A stretch of DNA of 64,000 nucleotides from Spirosoma aureum (GTDB lineage Bacteria; Bacteroidota; Bacteroidia; Cytophagales; Spirosomataceae): contig NZ_CP050063.1 in assembly GCF_011604685.1 (NCBI RefSeq), forward strand, positions 5,540,501 through 5,604,500. Direction: 5' to 3'. Of the stretch, positions 25,759 to 35,109 are shown piece by piece. Each line of letters opens with the position of its first letter. The stretch's first letter is position 1. The position numbers and the translations under genes were made by a program. Under the pieces are notes generated by a model, which worked only from the letters and a program-made list of their open reading frames with translations, had not been told where the DNA came from and made no database searches.

Positions 25759-26334
25759 CTCCGTAGCCTGCGTAATACGGTCGCAGATCTCCTTGATTTT
25801 CTGCTTCCGTTGTACTTTGCTTAAAAATCGTACTCGTGTAATACGTCTCACGCTTATGTGTTCAAACCCACAGTAATTAAGCGTTGCATGTTTAAGGGCA
25901 TGAACGTCACTGTTTCTATATTGCCACCAGATCCACCAGCCTGGAGCGTCGCTGGTCGCAATCAACTCAGCCGTTCTGCCTTTCAGCAACTTGTCCCAGA
26001 AAGGATCCTTATCGTGATAGTTGAAGGCAAATCCAGGTGTCAACGTTCTATCGATAAATCCTTTTAGTAAGGCGGGCAAATTCCCCCACCAGACTGGATA
26101 AATAATAACCCATTTGTCGCACCAAAGTATGTTCTGCTGGGCGGCAATCAGATCTGACTCTAGCGTCTGTTCTACTTGATAGCCTTTCCTGAGTATAGGA
26201 TCAAATGTCATCTCAGCTAATTTCTGATAGCGAACGGTGTGCCCTTTTTCAATGGCAGATGTGTAGTAGGCATCCGCGATTTGACCATTGAATGAGTTTT
26301 TATCGGGATGAGCTAATAATAAATAAATCTTCAT
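25717..26334 (-). CDS. flavodoxin-fold NAD(P)H:quinone oxidoreductase
   Basis: The 205-residue protein is of the Flavodoxin_2 family (MdaB/KefF-like), which uses FAD or FMN to reduce quinones by two electrons. Motifs are LLAHPDKNSFNGQIAD, YPVWWGNLPALLKGFIDR and PGFAFNY, all in the family order. Its last 14 codons overlap the end of the alcohol dehydrogenase gene on the other strand. It is divergent from the first universal stress gene; a palindrome lies between them at 26419. Confidence 0.88.
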   Translation of the reverse strand: MKIYLLLAHPDKNSFNGQIADAYYTSAIEKGHTVRYQKLAEMTFDPILRKGYQVEQTLESDLIAAQQNILWCDKWVIIYPVWWGNLPALLKGFIDRTLTPGFAFNYHDKDPFWDKLLKGRTAELIATSDAPGWWIWWQYRNSDVHALKHATLNYCGFEHISVRRITRVRFLSKVQRKQKIKEICDRITQATELVHDQHRSSPVLP

Positions 26335-26418
26335 AACCTTAAATCGACAGATAAGTAGAACGGCTTCATTTTACGACCTAAAATTACGATCGCTCGATAC
26401 GAACAATCTTGATAAATG

Positions 26419-26434
26419 TCAGCTTACAAGCTGA
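26419..26434. promoter_or_regulatory. palindrome TCAGCTT-AC-AAGCTGA
   Basis: A 16-bp dyad with 7-bp perfect arms in the 258-bp interval between two divergent genes (quinone reductase and universal stress protein). The symmetry and position fit a dimeric regulator site, but the regulator is unknown. Confidence 0.4.
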
Positions 26435-26592
26435 TTGTGAATAAATAGATTTGACATCAGAGTCACTGGTTTTCTGGATTTTGGTAGAAATCATAACGAC
26501 TATGCGCTGAATCAGACAAGCAACTAACCCCTGTCATGGTAGACGAGGAGTAAACGGGGTTAGTTTGTTCTAAAACTAAATAGCCAGTTTTT

Positions 26593-27459
26593 ATGAAGAA
26601 GATACTGCTCCCAACCGATTTCTCGGAAACCTCAAAAAACGCGATTCGATGTGCGATTCGTTACTTCGCCAATATTTCTGTCGAGTTTGTGCTGCTAAAC
26701 GCCACAGACAAATCAGCGGTACTCAATCGCGGGCATCAATCAACTAATTTGAACTTGCAGACTGAAGCGGATTTACGTGCATTGGGAGAAAAACTATTCA
26801 GTGGAAATGGACTCGTTCAGCATACGTTTCGGGTGGTTGTTATGGCTATGGCACCTAAAGCGGCCATTACCCTTATGCTGCAAAACGAATCTTTCGATTG
26901 GGTGATTGTTGGAACAACGGGAACCAGCAAGGCCAATGCATTTGGCAACCTAGCAACAGCCCTTATTCGGCTTAACCGGTGCAATGTTCTGATTGTCCCA
27001 TTCTCTTCACAGCCAGATACACCACTGCTGAATGTTCTGTTTGCTACCGATTATCAGCCACTTGGAACCGGTGCAGTCAATTCGCTGCACGCATTAGTAG
27101 GGATTCATCATGCCGAACTCACCTTTCTAACCATTCTGGCCAAAAAGACGCTACAAGTAGCTCCCGAAAAATCCATACGGGATGCGTATCAAGCTCCATT
27201 TACAGACCTTACTATCAACGAAGCCATTGAGTCACACATTGGCCTTCGGTCTGGCATTGAGGATTATATCGACTCACATAACGTAGATCTGCTGATTGTC
27301 ACATGCCATCATCGTTCACTACTTGACGTCCTGCTTCGTCGTAGTCTAACACATCAATTAGCCAATAAGCCTCTAATTCCACTGGCAGTGCTGGCCGATC
27401 CGGACCAATCACTAACGGGTATTGTAGAACGTAGCGTTAAGGGCGAAGTCCTGCTTTGA
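26593..27459 (+). CDS. universal stress protein, two tandem Usp domains
   Basis: The 288-residue cytoplasmic protein starts with MKKILLPTDFSETSKN, the usual first strand and Asp of UspA. Domain 1 is about 1-140 and ends IRLNRCNVLIVPF. Domain 2 is about 148-275 (VLFATDYQP). The nucleotide-loop of domain 1 reads VGTTGTSKANAFGNLA, with Asn where the ATP-binding motif (G2xG9xG S/T) has Ser or Thr. In domain 2 the loop is degenerate (CHHRSLLDVLLRRSL). It is one of four such genes within 5.2 kb. Confidence 0.9.
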   Translation: MKKILLPTDFSETSKNAIRCAIRYFANISVEFVLLNATDKSAVLNRGHQSTNLNLQTEADLRALGEKLFSGNGLVQHTFRVVVMAMAPKAAITLMLQNESFDWVIVGTTGTSKANAFGNLATALIRLNRCNVLIVPFSSQPDTPLLNVLFATDYQPLGTGAVNSLHALVGIHHAELTFLTILAKKTLQVAPEKSIRDAYQAPFTDLTINEAIESHIGLRSGIEDYIDSHNVDLLIVTCHHRSLLDVLLRRSLTHQLANKPLIPLAVLADPDQSLTGIVERSVKGEVLL

Positions 27460-27501
27460 TGTAAACTAACTCCCCTTTATCATCCCTAAACTAGTATTGT
27501 C

Positions 27502-27717
27502 ATGAAAAATAACATGGGTACCGCCGATCGGATTATCCGTCTTGCAGTTGCTATTGGTTTAATTGGCCTGTTTGCCACCGGAACCCTAATCGGCGCCTGG
27601 GGAATTGCCGGGTTAGTGCTGGCCGGTGTGTTTATTTTAACCAGTCTGGTTCGGATTTGTCCGCTGTATCTGCCATTTGGTATTCGAACGAATCGGGTTC
27701 GAAAACGCTCGAATTAA
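27502..27717 (+). CDS. DUF2892 small membrane protein
   Basis: The 71-residue protein begins MKNNMGTADRIIRL and has two membrane helices, then SLVRICPLYLPFGI. This is the usual DUF2892 architecture (the membrane module of YgaP-like rhodanese proteins). Function is unknown; some members are linked to sulfur transfer. It lies 42 bp after the first universal stress gene and is probably co-transcribed. Confidence 0.88.
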   Translation: MKNNMGTADRIIRLAVAIGLIGLFATGTLIGAWGIAGLVLAGVFILTSLVRICPLYLPFGIRTNRVRKRSN

Positions 27718-27757
27718 TGGAGAAATGCATGTATGATATGAGTAGTGATACGACAAA

Positions 27758-27783
27758 AAGGGCGGGAAAATAAACCCACCCTT
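27758..27783. terminator. hairpin between convergent genes
   Basis: AAGGGCGGG at 27758-27766 pairs with CCCACCCTT at 27775-27783, with one mismatch and a short A-rich loop. It lies between DUF2892 and the convergent universal stress gene. Confidence 0.5.
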
Positions 27784-27843
27784 ATGGCGTATCTGAAAGC
27801 AAACTTTGTTGACTATTTAATTGGAAGAATTCCTTTTACTCAC

Positions 27844-28671
27844 TTACACACGCATAACCAACACCGGTCTGGCTGTGTGGTTGAGCACATCTTCGGCCAC
27901 ACTCCCCGACAAAAAGTGCCGTAGTCCTTTATAACCATGAGTGAATAAAACAATCAGATCGGCATTTACTTCGTCAGCATAGTCGATAATTCCTTCCGGC
28001 ACATCTTTCGCCTTCCGTATTGTACAGGTAAATTCAGTAATTCCTTTGCCAGTAGCATACCCATTGACCCAGTCGCGTATACCTTCGGGAACCCGGCTAT
28101 CGGTTGGCGTCAATACGTATAGAAACTGGCGAAGGCCGTGTTCACCCATTTGAAAAGGATAATGTCGATCAGCCTTTAGACGGTCATCTACATCTATGGC
28201 ATACACAATATTTTCGGGTTGAAAATGCGATATGGGCTTCTTTAGGATGAGTACCGGGCAGTGCGCAAACCGCACAATACTTTCGGCGTTTGAACCAACC
28301 AGCCACTCTTCCAGGCCGGATGCTCCTTCTGAGGTCATGACAATCAGATCGGCAGGGGCATCCGTGACATTGTGAATCAAGCCTTGTCCATTTGTCAATA
28401 ACGTGGGAACAATAGTAACGTTCTTGTATTGGCTATTAGCAGCGAACTGCTCCAGCCTTGCCTTTGCTTCCCGTTCAATTTCCTGATAATCCTCTACAGT
28501 TCGACCAACAGTAGTCGTTGTAGCTTCCGCATAGATAGGCATAGGTATCGGATAAACCACGGAATGCAGAAGGAGTATCGTAGAACGATACGTCCTGGCA
28601 AGATCAACGGCCACCGACAACGCAATATCGGTTTCAGGACCCAGATCGGTTGGAACAACAATCGTATTCAT
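27844..28671 (-). CDS. universal stress protein, two tandem Usp domains
   Basis: The 275-residue protein begins MNTIVVPTDLGPETD. I use this ATG, not the one 18 codons earlier. Domain 1 ends with the loop SEGASGLEEWLVGSNAE and CPVLILKK. Domain 2 ends with THGYKGLRHFLSGSVAED and RPVLVMRV, a good match to the ATP-binding G2xG9xG(S/T) motif. It is likely a nucleotide-binding stress protein of the same type as at 30912. Confidence 0.9.
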   Translation of the reverse strand: MNTIVVPTDLGPETDIALSVAVDLARTYRSTILLLHSVVYPIPMPIYAEATTTTVGRTVEDYQEIEREAKARLEQFAANSQYKNVTIVPTLLTNGQGLIHNVTDAPADLIVMTSEGASGLEEWLVGSNAESIVRFAHCPVLILKKPISHFQPENIVYAIDVDDRLKADRHYPFQMGEHGLRQFLYVLTPTDSRVPEGIRDWVNGYATGKGITEFTCTIRKAKDVPEGIIDYADEVNADLIVLFTHGYKGLRHFLSGSVAEDVLNHTARPVLVMRV

Positions 28672-28871
28672 ACGCAGGTAGGTTTTAATGACAAAGGCAA
28701 AGGACTCGATTTTTGTCCTCTCCAACTCTGATGCCTACTTCCTAATTCACTGATTTATATCATACTTCAAGCTGACACAGCTTCAGAGACCTTTACCTGG
28801 TCCAGGTGTAGTTTTGGTCCAGTTTAAAACCTATGTAAGGTTTGGACAACAATTTATAACCCTCATCAATC

Positions 28872-29372
28872 ATGGACACACTGGACACACTTCTGACCAT
28901 CGCCTATGTGGTTGTGAACATCTTTTCGGTCACGCAACTGATCGGTAGTTATCGTTGGCCAGCTATTACCCGAGTGCTTTTCTTTCTGCTTTTTAGTCTG
29001 GCTGCGTTTGTTAACATTCGAAACGCGCTTGAAACGCCGTGGGTCTATCAAAGCTATGCCGATTATGCTGTACCTATGTATAGTCGATTTATTCTTGGCC
29101 CTTTCGATTCCTTCACGACGCCAATTGTGCTCAGTATTGGCATTGGCCAGATTCTGATTGCCTTTTCGATGTTTATGAAAGGGGACTGGTTTCGACTGGG
29201 CTGTCTGGGTGGTCTGGTTTTCTGCGTTGCTATCGCTCCCCTTGGATTTGGTTCTGCTTTTCCATCCTCACTGCTATTTGCCATGGCCTTTTATCAACTT
29301 TTTCAATCGCAAAATCCGAAGCCTATCCGAAAAATCCGCAAATCCGGACGAGTGCTTTTACCTGTTGATTGA
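28872..29372 (+). CDS. four-helix membrane protein, unknown
   Basis: The 166-residue protein has four or five hydrophobic helices and a basic tail with RKIRKSGR. No family was recognised. The gene is divergent from the universal stress gene at 27844 and precedes the next one, with about 200 and 170 bp between. It may be part of the same regulon, but that is context only. Confidence 0.55.
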   Translation: MDTLDTLLTIAYVVVNIFSVTQLIGSYRWPAITRVLFFLLFSLAAFVNIRNALETPWVYQSYADYAVPMYSRFILGPFDSFTTPIVLSIGIGQILIAFSMFMKGDWFRLGCLGGLVFCVAIAPLGFGSAFPSSLLFAMAFYQLFQSQNPKPIRKIRKSGRVLLPVD

Positions 29373-29541
29373 CAGGTAGCGGAGGTGTGCCATCTCAATA
29401 AGCTTTCTTGTTTCGCTTAATCGTAAATAACGCTACGACCGTGACCCCTATTTCTCTCTTTTTACGTTTGTTGCGGTCTTTTCCCAGTAATCAGAATCTC
29501 GAATTCAGCTCATTCTTACATCTCAACCATTATTTCCTGTC

Positions 29542-30432
29542 ATGTACAAAATTCTGTTACTAACTGATTTCTCGGATGCTTCCCGGCATGCCATTTCCTA
29601 TACCCAAGCTCTTTTTGCCGATACGGCTGTTGATTTCTGCCTTCTTTACGCCTGCCCGATCGAGCCAGATATAGAGTATACAGGCACTATGCTCATTGGC
29701 GAACGCTGGAAAATTGGGGTCATGTCTCTGGAGGAACTTCGTCTGGAGATGACGCAGCCATCTGAACCCATTTATCATACCTATCGTACGCTAGCAAGAA
29801 TGGGCGAGCCCGTTGAAATCCTAAATCAGTTACTGACCAAAGAGAATGAACAGTTTGATTTAGTGGTGATGGGAGCAACTGGTACGGGTTGGAGTGAATT
29901 ACTGGGCAGCGTGGCTACCGACGTCATTCGAAAAGCCAAAACCAATACGCTGGTTGTGCCTATCTCAGCCCCAATCCGACCAGTTGAACAACTTGTATTG
30001 GCTACCGACTATCGATGTATCAATGACACTGTCTCATTAGGTATGTTGATCGACATAGCCAGTCGGAAAGCAGCTCTAATAACGTTGCTTACCATTGACA
30101 ATCCAGGGCAGCCCGAAACGCACGTATCGGATTCAAGCCGTCAGTATGTGCTATGTGCTTTAGAGAACGTATTGACGGCTACCTATATCATTCATGACGA
30201 CAATGTGCTGCATGGAATAAACACGTATTTGCTAACGCATACGGTTGATTTACTGGTTACGCTGCCGCATCATAAGCGTATTTTTGATGTGCTTGCTCAC
30301 AAAAGTATCACTCGTACCATTGCGTTCCGTCCTACAGTTCCGCTGTTGGCTCTTTACGACGAAGAGATTCTTGACACTCAGCCAACGGAATCATCGTCTA
30401 TCGAACAGATTCCTTTTGCTACCTATCTCTAA
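29542..30432 (+). CDS. universal stress protein, two tandem Usp domains
   Basis: The 296-residue protein begins MYKILLLTDFSDASRHA. Domain 1 has the ATP-loop GATGTGWSELLGSVATD, a match to G2xG9xGS. Domain 2 (from VLATDYRCI) ends in a degenerate loop PHHKRIFDVLAHKS, as in the protein at 26593. This pair forms one sub-type, and 27844 and 30912 form another. Its stop codon is directly followed by the ATG of the next gene. Confidence 0.9.
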   Translation: MYKILLLTDFSDASRHAISYTQALFADTAVDFCLLYACPIEPDIEYTGTMLIGERWKIGVMSLEELRLEMTQPSEPIYHTYRTLARMGEPVEILNQLLTKENEQFDLVVMGATGTGWSELLGSVATDVIRKAKTNTLVVPISAPIRPVEQLVLATDYRCINDTVSLGMLIDIASRKAALITLLTIDNPGQPETHVSDSSRQYVLCALENVLTATYIIHDDNVLHGINTYLLTHTVDLLVTLPHHKRIFDVLAHKSITRTIAFRPTVPLLALYDEEILDTQPTESSSIEQIPFATYL

Positions 30433-30843
30433 ATGAGCCTGCTTATGAAATCCGAAAAATATGGTTTACTTACTGCGGTGCATATTTTAAATCGCATCTG
30501 GTGTAATGATCTGGAAATTGCCCTGCACGAAGTAAATTTTTGGGAAGATCTGTTAATCTCCCTGGATGTGGACATTGATGCAGTCACCTCGACCCACGAC
30601 GATACAAGGAAAACAGAACTAGGCCGGCTGCACCATTTTCGCCGGTTAGTCAAGCGTTTACTGGAGGAAATACAGAATCTTGACAAACAAATGGCGACTA
30701 GGGTATGCATCAATCATGTTCTGGATACAGATACCCGGTTGAATCACCAGTATCTGCGCGAGGAAATGGATAGTTTTCAGGCCGATTTTCGAATATTTAA
30801 AACCGAAATACGTCAATACGTAACCGCTCAGCCTACATTCTGA
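30433..30843 (+). CDS. small helical protein, unknown
   Basis: The 136-residue protein is predicted to be almost all helical, with regularly spaced His, Asp and Glu (IALHEVNFWEDLL, RLHHFRRLVKRLLEE). No family was recognised and it is not a clear haemerythrin. Its ATG abuts the stop of the universal stress gene, so it is translationally coupled to it. Confidence 0.55.
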   Translation: MSLLMKSEKYGLLTAVHILNRIWCNDLEIALHEVNFWEDLLISLDVDIDAVTSTHDDTRKTELGRLHHFRRLVKRLLEEIQNLDKQMATRVCINHVLDTDTRLNHQYLREEMDSFQADFRIFKTEIRQYVTAQPTF

Positions 30844-30857
30844 CGGTAACCGTTCCT

Positions 30858-30906
30858 ATACAATAAAGCTGGCTTACCACTTTTTGGTAAGCCAGCTTTA
30901 TTGTAT
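30858..30906. terminator. bidirectional terminator between convergent genes
   Basis: A 22-bp perfect stem (30858-30879 with 30885-30906, including AAAGCTGGCTTACCA) and a 5-nt loop CTTTT. It separates two convergent genes and has A and T residues on both outer flanks. Confidence 0.85.
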
Positions 30907-30911
30907 GACCA

Positions 30912-31799
30912 TCAGGATTCGGGCTGAATAATTGAAGTATCGGTATCCGATTCTACCTTCGTTTTTGGTTGCCATCGAAGCGGTAAGATCAAGACTGGGA
31001 TAGGTGCATGGTTCGCTACATCTTCGGCCAGGCTTCCTTGTAATAAATGACGAAGGCCTCGCCAGCCGTGCGTACCCAATACAATCAAATCCGCTTTTTT
31101 CTCCCGAGCAAAAGCCAACAGGGCTGCTTCTACATCAAATTCATCCAACTGGTTCAGAATACTGCCGCCTAAACAATACCGGGCAGCAAAGGTTTCCATG
31201 CGCGGTTTAATCTTTGAGGAGGGGATAAAGTGGCTAAGCGTATTGACAAATAGAAGATGCACTGTTGGGTAATCAAACCCATCAAGCAGAGTTTGTACTA
31301 GATCTACAGAAGTATCATAGTGGCCTTCGAAGTCTGAGGCAAACACAATCGTTTTAACCGATAAATAAGGGGATGGATTTTTTAAAACCAGAATGGGCAT
31401 TCTGGCGCGTCGGATCAGGTGTTCGGCGTTCGATCCCGTCAGCACTTCTTTCCAGCCGCTGGCCCCGGTGGAGGCCACGATCAGTAAGTCTGCATCGGCA
31501 AACCGGGCATCTTCCAGCAGATCAGTCGGATCGCTCCCAAACACCACATGCGTCTGCACCATTAGATTTTGTAGACAGGGAAGCTGCAGAACAGCATCAA
31601 ACAGTTGTTCAACCTCGCCCATCGTCTGAAGGTATTGTGTGTCTGCATCCAGAAGGAATGGGCTAAAGCCCGCTGGTGTTGGGGGCAATACATGAATTAA
31701 ATGCAATGTTGCTGCCAATTGCCGGGCCAATTGCGACGCAATCGGCAGTGCCTGAACTGCCTCTCTGGAAAAGTCCGTCGGGAATATGATTTTCTTCAT
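30912..31799 (-). CDS. universal stress protein, two tandem Usp domains
   Basis: The 295-residue protein begins MKKIIFPTDFSREAVQA. Domain 1 contains ASTGASGWKEVLTGSNAEH and domain 2 contains THGWRGLRHLLQGSLAED, both close to the ATP-loop consensus, each followed by a P(I/V)L strand. A hydrophilic tail of about 20 residues follows. It is closely related to the protein at 27844. Confidence 0.9.
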   Translation of the reverse strand: MKKIIFPTDFSREAVQALPIASQLARQLAATLHLIHVLPPTPAGFSPFLLDADTQYLQTMGEVEQLFDAVLQLPCLQNLMVQTHVVFGSDPTDLLEDARFADADLLIVASTGASGWKEVLTGSNAEHLIRRARMPILVLKNPSPYLSVKTIVFASDFEGHYDTSVDLVQTLLDGFDYPTVHLLFVNTLSHFIPSSKIKPRMETFAARYCLGGSILNQLDEFDVEAALLAFAREKKADLIVLGTHGWRGLRHLLQGSLAEDVANHAPIPVLILPLRWQPKTKVESDTDTSIIQPES

Positions 31800-32088
31800 G
31801 ATCGATTAAAAGTTGAGACGACGAGAACATGGTAAAAATTTCCAGACAGAGAAAAACCGATTACCAACAACTGGACTAGAAAGGAATGACAATCCTGCGC
31901 TAGAAAATTTAGGGGTAAAGTTGGTAGCTAAGCCTAATGTTATCCCTGAGAAATGTCTGTTAATCAACTGATCCACATCACAAGATTGATTTACCAGGAT
32001 CAGTTTACAGACCCACAGCCATCATGCCCCTTCATCGTATCCTTCACTTGTTTTGCTGAGAATCTGAATCAAACTAAATGAGCTTCGT

Positions 32089-34793
32089 ATGAAATCTTTT
32101 TTACCTCAATATTCAAAAAGGGCTTGGCTGTCATTGTTACTAATGGGGTTTAGCCTGGCCCTGTATGCTAAACCAGTCTGGAAATTCAGCGTGGTGGTGG
32201 CAGTCGAAAAGCAAACCGCTGATTTTTATCAAACGATGCTCAAGAAGCCGATTAGCCAGATTGTTAGGGACCAGATGGCAACTGTCAACGCAAACATTAA
32301 CAGTGCCAGTAACTTTAATGGCATCTATAATTTCGAGGTTGATTCAATTTATGTGTTTAACGGACCGGCCCAGGCTGAAGCCTTTCGAGCGCACCCTAAC
32401 TATCAATACTGTGTTGTGATTGATGGCAAATTTACAGAACCCACGGTTGGAGGTGGCTGGTACGGCAATTATCAAACCATCTACCATAGCTGGCCCTGGA
32501 GTACTGATTTTGCCAGTGGGCCTTTTGGGCCAGGTGCCACGGATGGGTTAACCCATGAGTTTGGCCATGCCAGGGGAGCTGTTGACATCTATGGAACGAG
32601 AGTGGAAGGGGTTAAGAACCCCGTCAACGGACAGACCTTTGAGCCGGTCAATTCCATCATGAATTTTCCATATGGCAATATCGTCTGGGATGAATACACT
32701 ACCCATTTATTAAATTCAACAGCTGATGGCCCTATTGTTGGTGACCAGTGGATCATCAAACCGTTTCCCAGGGCGATCAACCTAACGGCGGTTGACGCTC
32801 AAGGTAAGCCTTTGGAAGGAGCGTTGCTGGAAGTGTATCCGGTAGATTGGTTTTCGTATTCGGTAAATCCAACGCCAGTTCTACGGTATACGACCACACC
32901 GTTTGGGACCTATGTCTTTGGAACAAATCCTTTCCAGCCTTCAACCAGCGGCTATCCCTGGACCATGCGCTATTCGAATTTTCTAATAAAAGCTACCTAC
33001 AATTCAGTTGTGGTATATAAGTGGATGCCCTTGTATGAGGTACAGAATGCCTACTTTCAAAATGGAGCTAATTCTGTTTACAACGCAATTCTTCAATTTC
33101 CGGCCGAAACACCAGCTATTCAAATTACCAGCCTGAATGCCGGTAATTTTAACGCAAATGATCCCATTACTGTTTCATTTTCAACAGAAGGGACTTTCGA
33201 ACAAGGCAATACTTTTTCTCTACATATAGTCGATGAACGAAATAACACATTTGTTTTGCAAACTGTCGCGGGTACTCAAGGAGCAACGCTAACAGGGTTA
33301 CTACCTATGTTCACTAGTAGCCAATTGTGCAAAGTTAGAATTGTAAGCAGCAAGCCAGTTGTTCAAAGTAGTGATTATGGGATAGTTATCCACCCTTCCC
33401 AGTTAACGCTGCTGGCCCCTACCTATAATTGTCAGAGTGGAGCCATTCGCTTTAACACCAGCGGGGGGATGGCTCAGCTGTCACCTTCTCGGCACCAGGT
33501 ATTACCCGAGCAAATCCAACCGATAACTTCGGTGTGGTCGAAGTCGAATTGCGTAATGACCCCAAAACGATTCCCATAACCGCCTACCAAAACGGCTACA
33601 GTGTGACCTATCCCTTTGACCTCAAAGCAGTCTGTACTTCCACTAATCCTACCCCAAAACCTCCAGTGTTGCTCCAGCCCATTCCCGACCAGCACTTTGT
33701 TCTCAACCAACCCCTGCCCGGCAGTGGCTTTGCCGTCGGACTTTACTTCGCCGATCCCACCCCGTATATCCCCAATTACTCCTCAGGCTGGAATTTTCAG
33801 GTCAATGGATTACCCCCTGGCTTATACGTCTTTGCCAAACCCATGATCGGTAGTGGCAGTCCGGTTCAAGTTATTCAAGGCGTCCCCAACTTAGTAGGAG
33901 TGTACACTGTCGCAATTAATGCCAGCACGGCCGCTTTCCCCGACCAGCCTGTCATCACCACCTTTAAGATCATCGTTACCAGCTCTAATCCGGCTACCAC
34001 ATTGAGCTTAACGCAGCCCACCTATGATTGTCAGAGTGGTGCGATTACTTTTAACACCAGTGGGGGCGACGGATCGCCCATCACCTTCACCGCTCCGGGT
34101 ATTGCCCGCTCCACGCCCACCAGCAATACCGGTATCGTTGAGGCAGAGCTAAGAGCTGACCCTAAACCCATATTGATTCAGGCGGAACAGCGTGGCCAGC
34201 GGTCTACTTATCTATTTGACTTCCAGTTATTTTGTGCGACCACTAACCCACCTGTGAGCCCCCTGATTTTGGTAGCTCCAACTTATAATTGTTCGACGGG
34301 AGCCATCCACTTCAACACCCGTGGGGGGGATGGTTCACCCATCGAATTCCGGGCTGTTCCGGGCATCACTGACTGGACAATCAATCCAGACCAGTTCGTT
34401 GACAAAGAGAGCCGCACGGCGGGGGATGTACAGCCTTTTACGCTGCAAGCCCGCCAGGGGGGCGTAACAACTACGTATAGCTGGGATCTAAAAGCTACCT
34501 GCGGACGGGCGCGATTGGGCGCACAGGAAGTACAAAAGGCAAGTCTGAATGTTGTTGTACTCGGTAATCCTGTGGAGGGTCAATCCGCAACAGTTGAGGT
34601 AAGCGGGGTTGCTGGCCAATCGGTTCAAATAATGTTGATGGACCAAAATGGTCGACGAATTCATCAGCACCTAATTCCAAAAGCAAGTCCAATTGAACGG
34701 GTTACTATACCGGTGGTTTTCACAGGCAACCTGTGCCTGCTTGATATCATTTCTGAAAAGGAACACAAGGTCTTTAAGTTGATAAAACCATAA
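32089..34793 (+). pseudogene. secreted zinc metalloprotease with T9SS tail, interrupted by a 1-base deletion
   Basis: The sequence reads as one protein of about 901 residues if one base is restored. The first frame (32089-33579) has a signal peptide and a metzincin-like catalytic domain with THEFGHARGAVDIYG (His156, Glu157, His160, Asp166) and a Met-turn NSIMNFP (Met191); Asp as third ligand resembles the snapalysin HExxHxxGxxD motif. The second frame (33534-34793) has Ig-like repeats and a T9SS-type C-terminal sorting domain ending EKEHKVFKLIKP. The break is a run of six G at 33463-33468; the nearly identical copy at 36562 has GGGGGCG. A -1 slip on GGG-GGG-A would rejoin the frames, so expression by slippage is possible, but loss of function or sequencing error is more likely. 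Confidence 0.75.
33413..34530 (+). repeat. 1.12-kb repeat, copy 1
   Basis: This stretch is almost identical to 36512-37630. I see two substitutions and one deleted base over about 1118 positions, about 99.7% identity. It encodes three Ig-like modules starting 'APTYNCQSGAI' or similar. The flanks differ, including the C-terminal sorting domains. Confidence 0.95.
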
Positions 34794-35109
34794 GATATGC
34801 CAATAATTTCCGTCTGGCATTTACTGTAAAAATGTGGTTGATTGAAGCCCGAACTGAATACAATCAACTAGGTGCGTGATAGGTATCAGTTTTTCTGCTA
34901 TTCAGCCTGTTGATCTTAGTAAAACTAATTCACATGCGGTGACATCTAAAAGTTGATCTCTTCCTGATACTTGGTTAACACTGAGTTATTTATTTGAACA
35001 GTAACAGGTTTACTAATTTCTTCAAATTTAAATAAGTAAGTGTCCTGCATAAAAATAGTGTGTTTCACTACCATTTTTCTCACTTCCATTTATTGTAAAT
35101 TTTGCTACT
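34794..35109. other. intergenic interval, no gene
   Basis: 316 bp between the two T9SS cargo genes. AT-rich, with no open frame or strong hairpin. It probably contains the promoter of the downstream gene, but no clear Bacteroidota -33/-7 pair could be assigned. Confidence 0.5.

Noticed and set aside
26979..27230. Plus-strand frame inside the universal stress gene
   Set aside because: It is an alternative frame of a conserved Usp domain.
29063..29284. Minus-strand frame within the four-helix membrane protein
   Set aside because: It is a shadow; the plus-strand frame has coherent membrane helices and a start.
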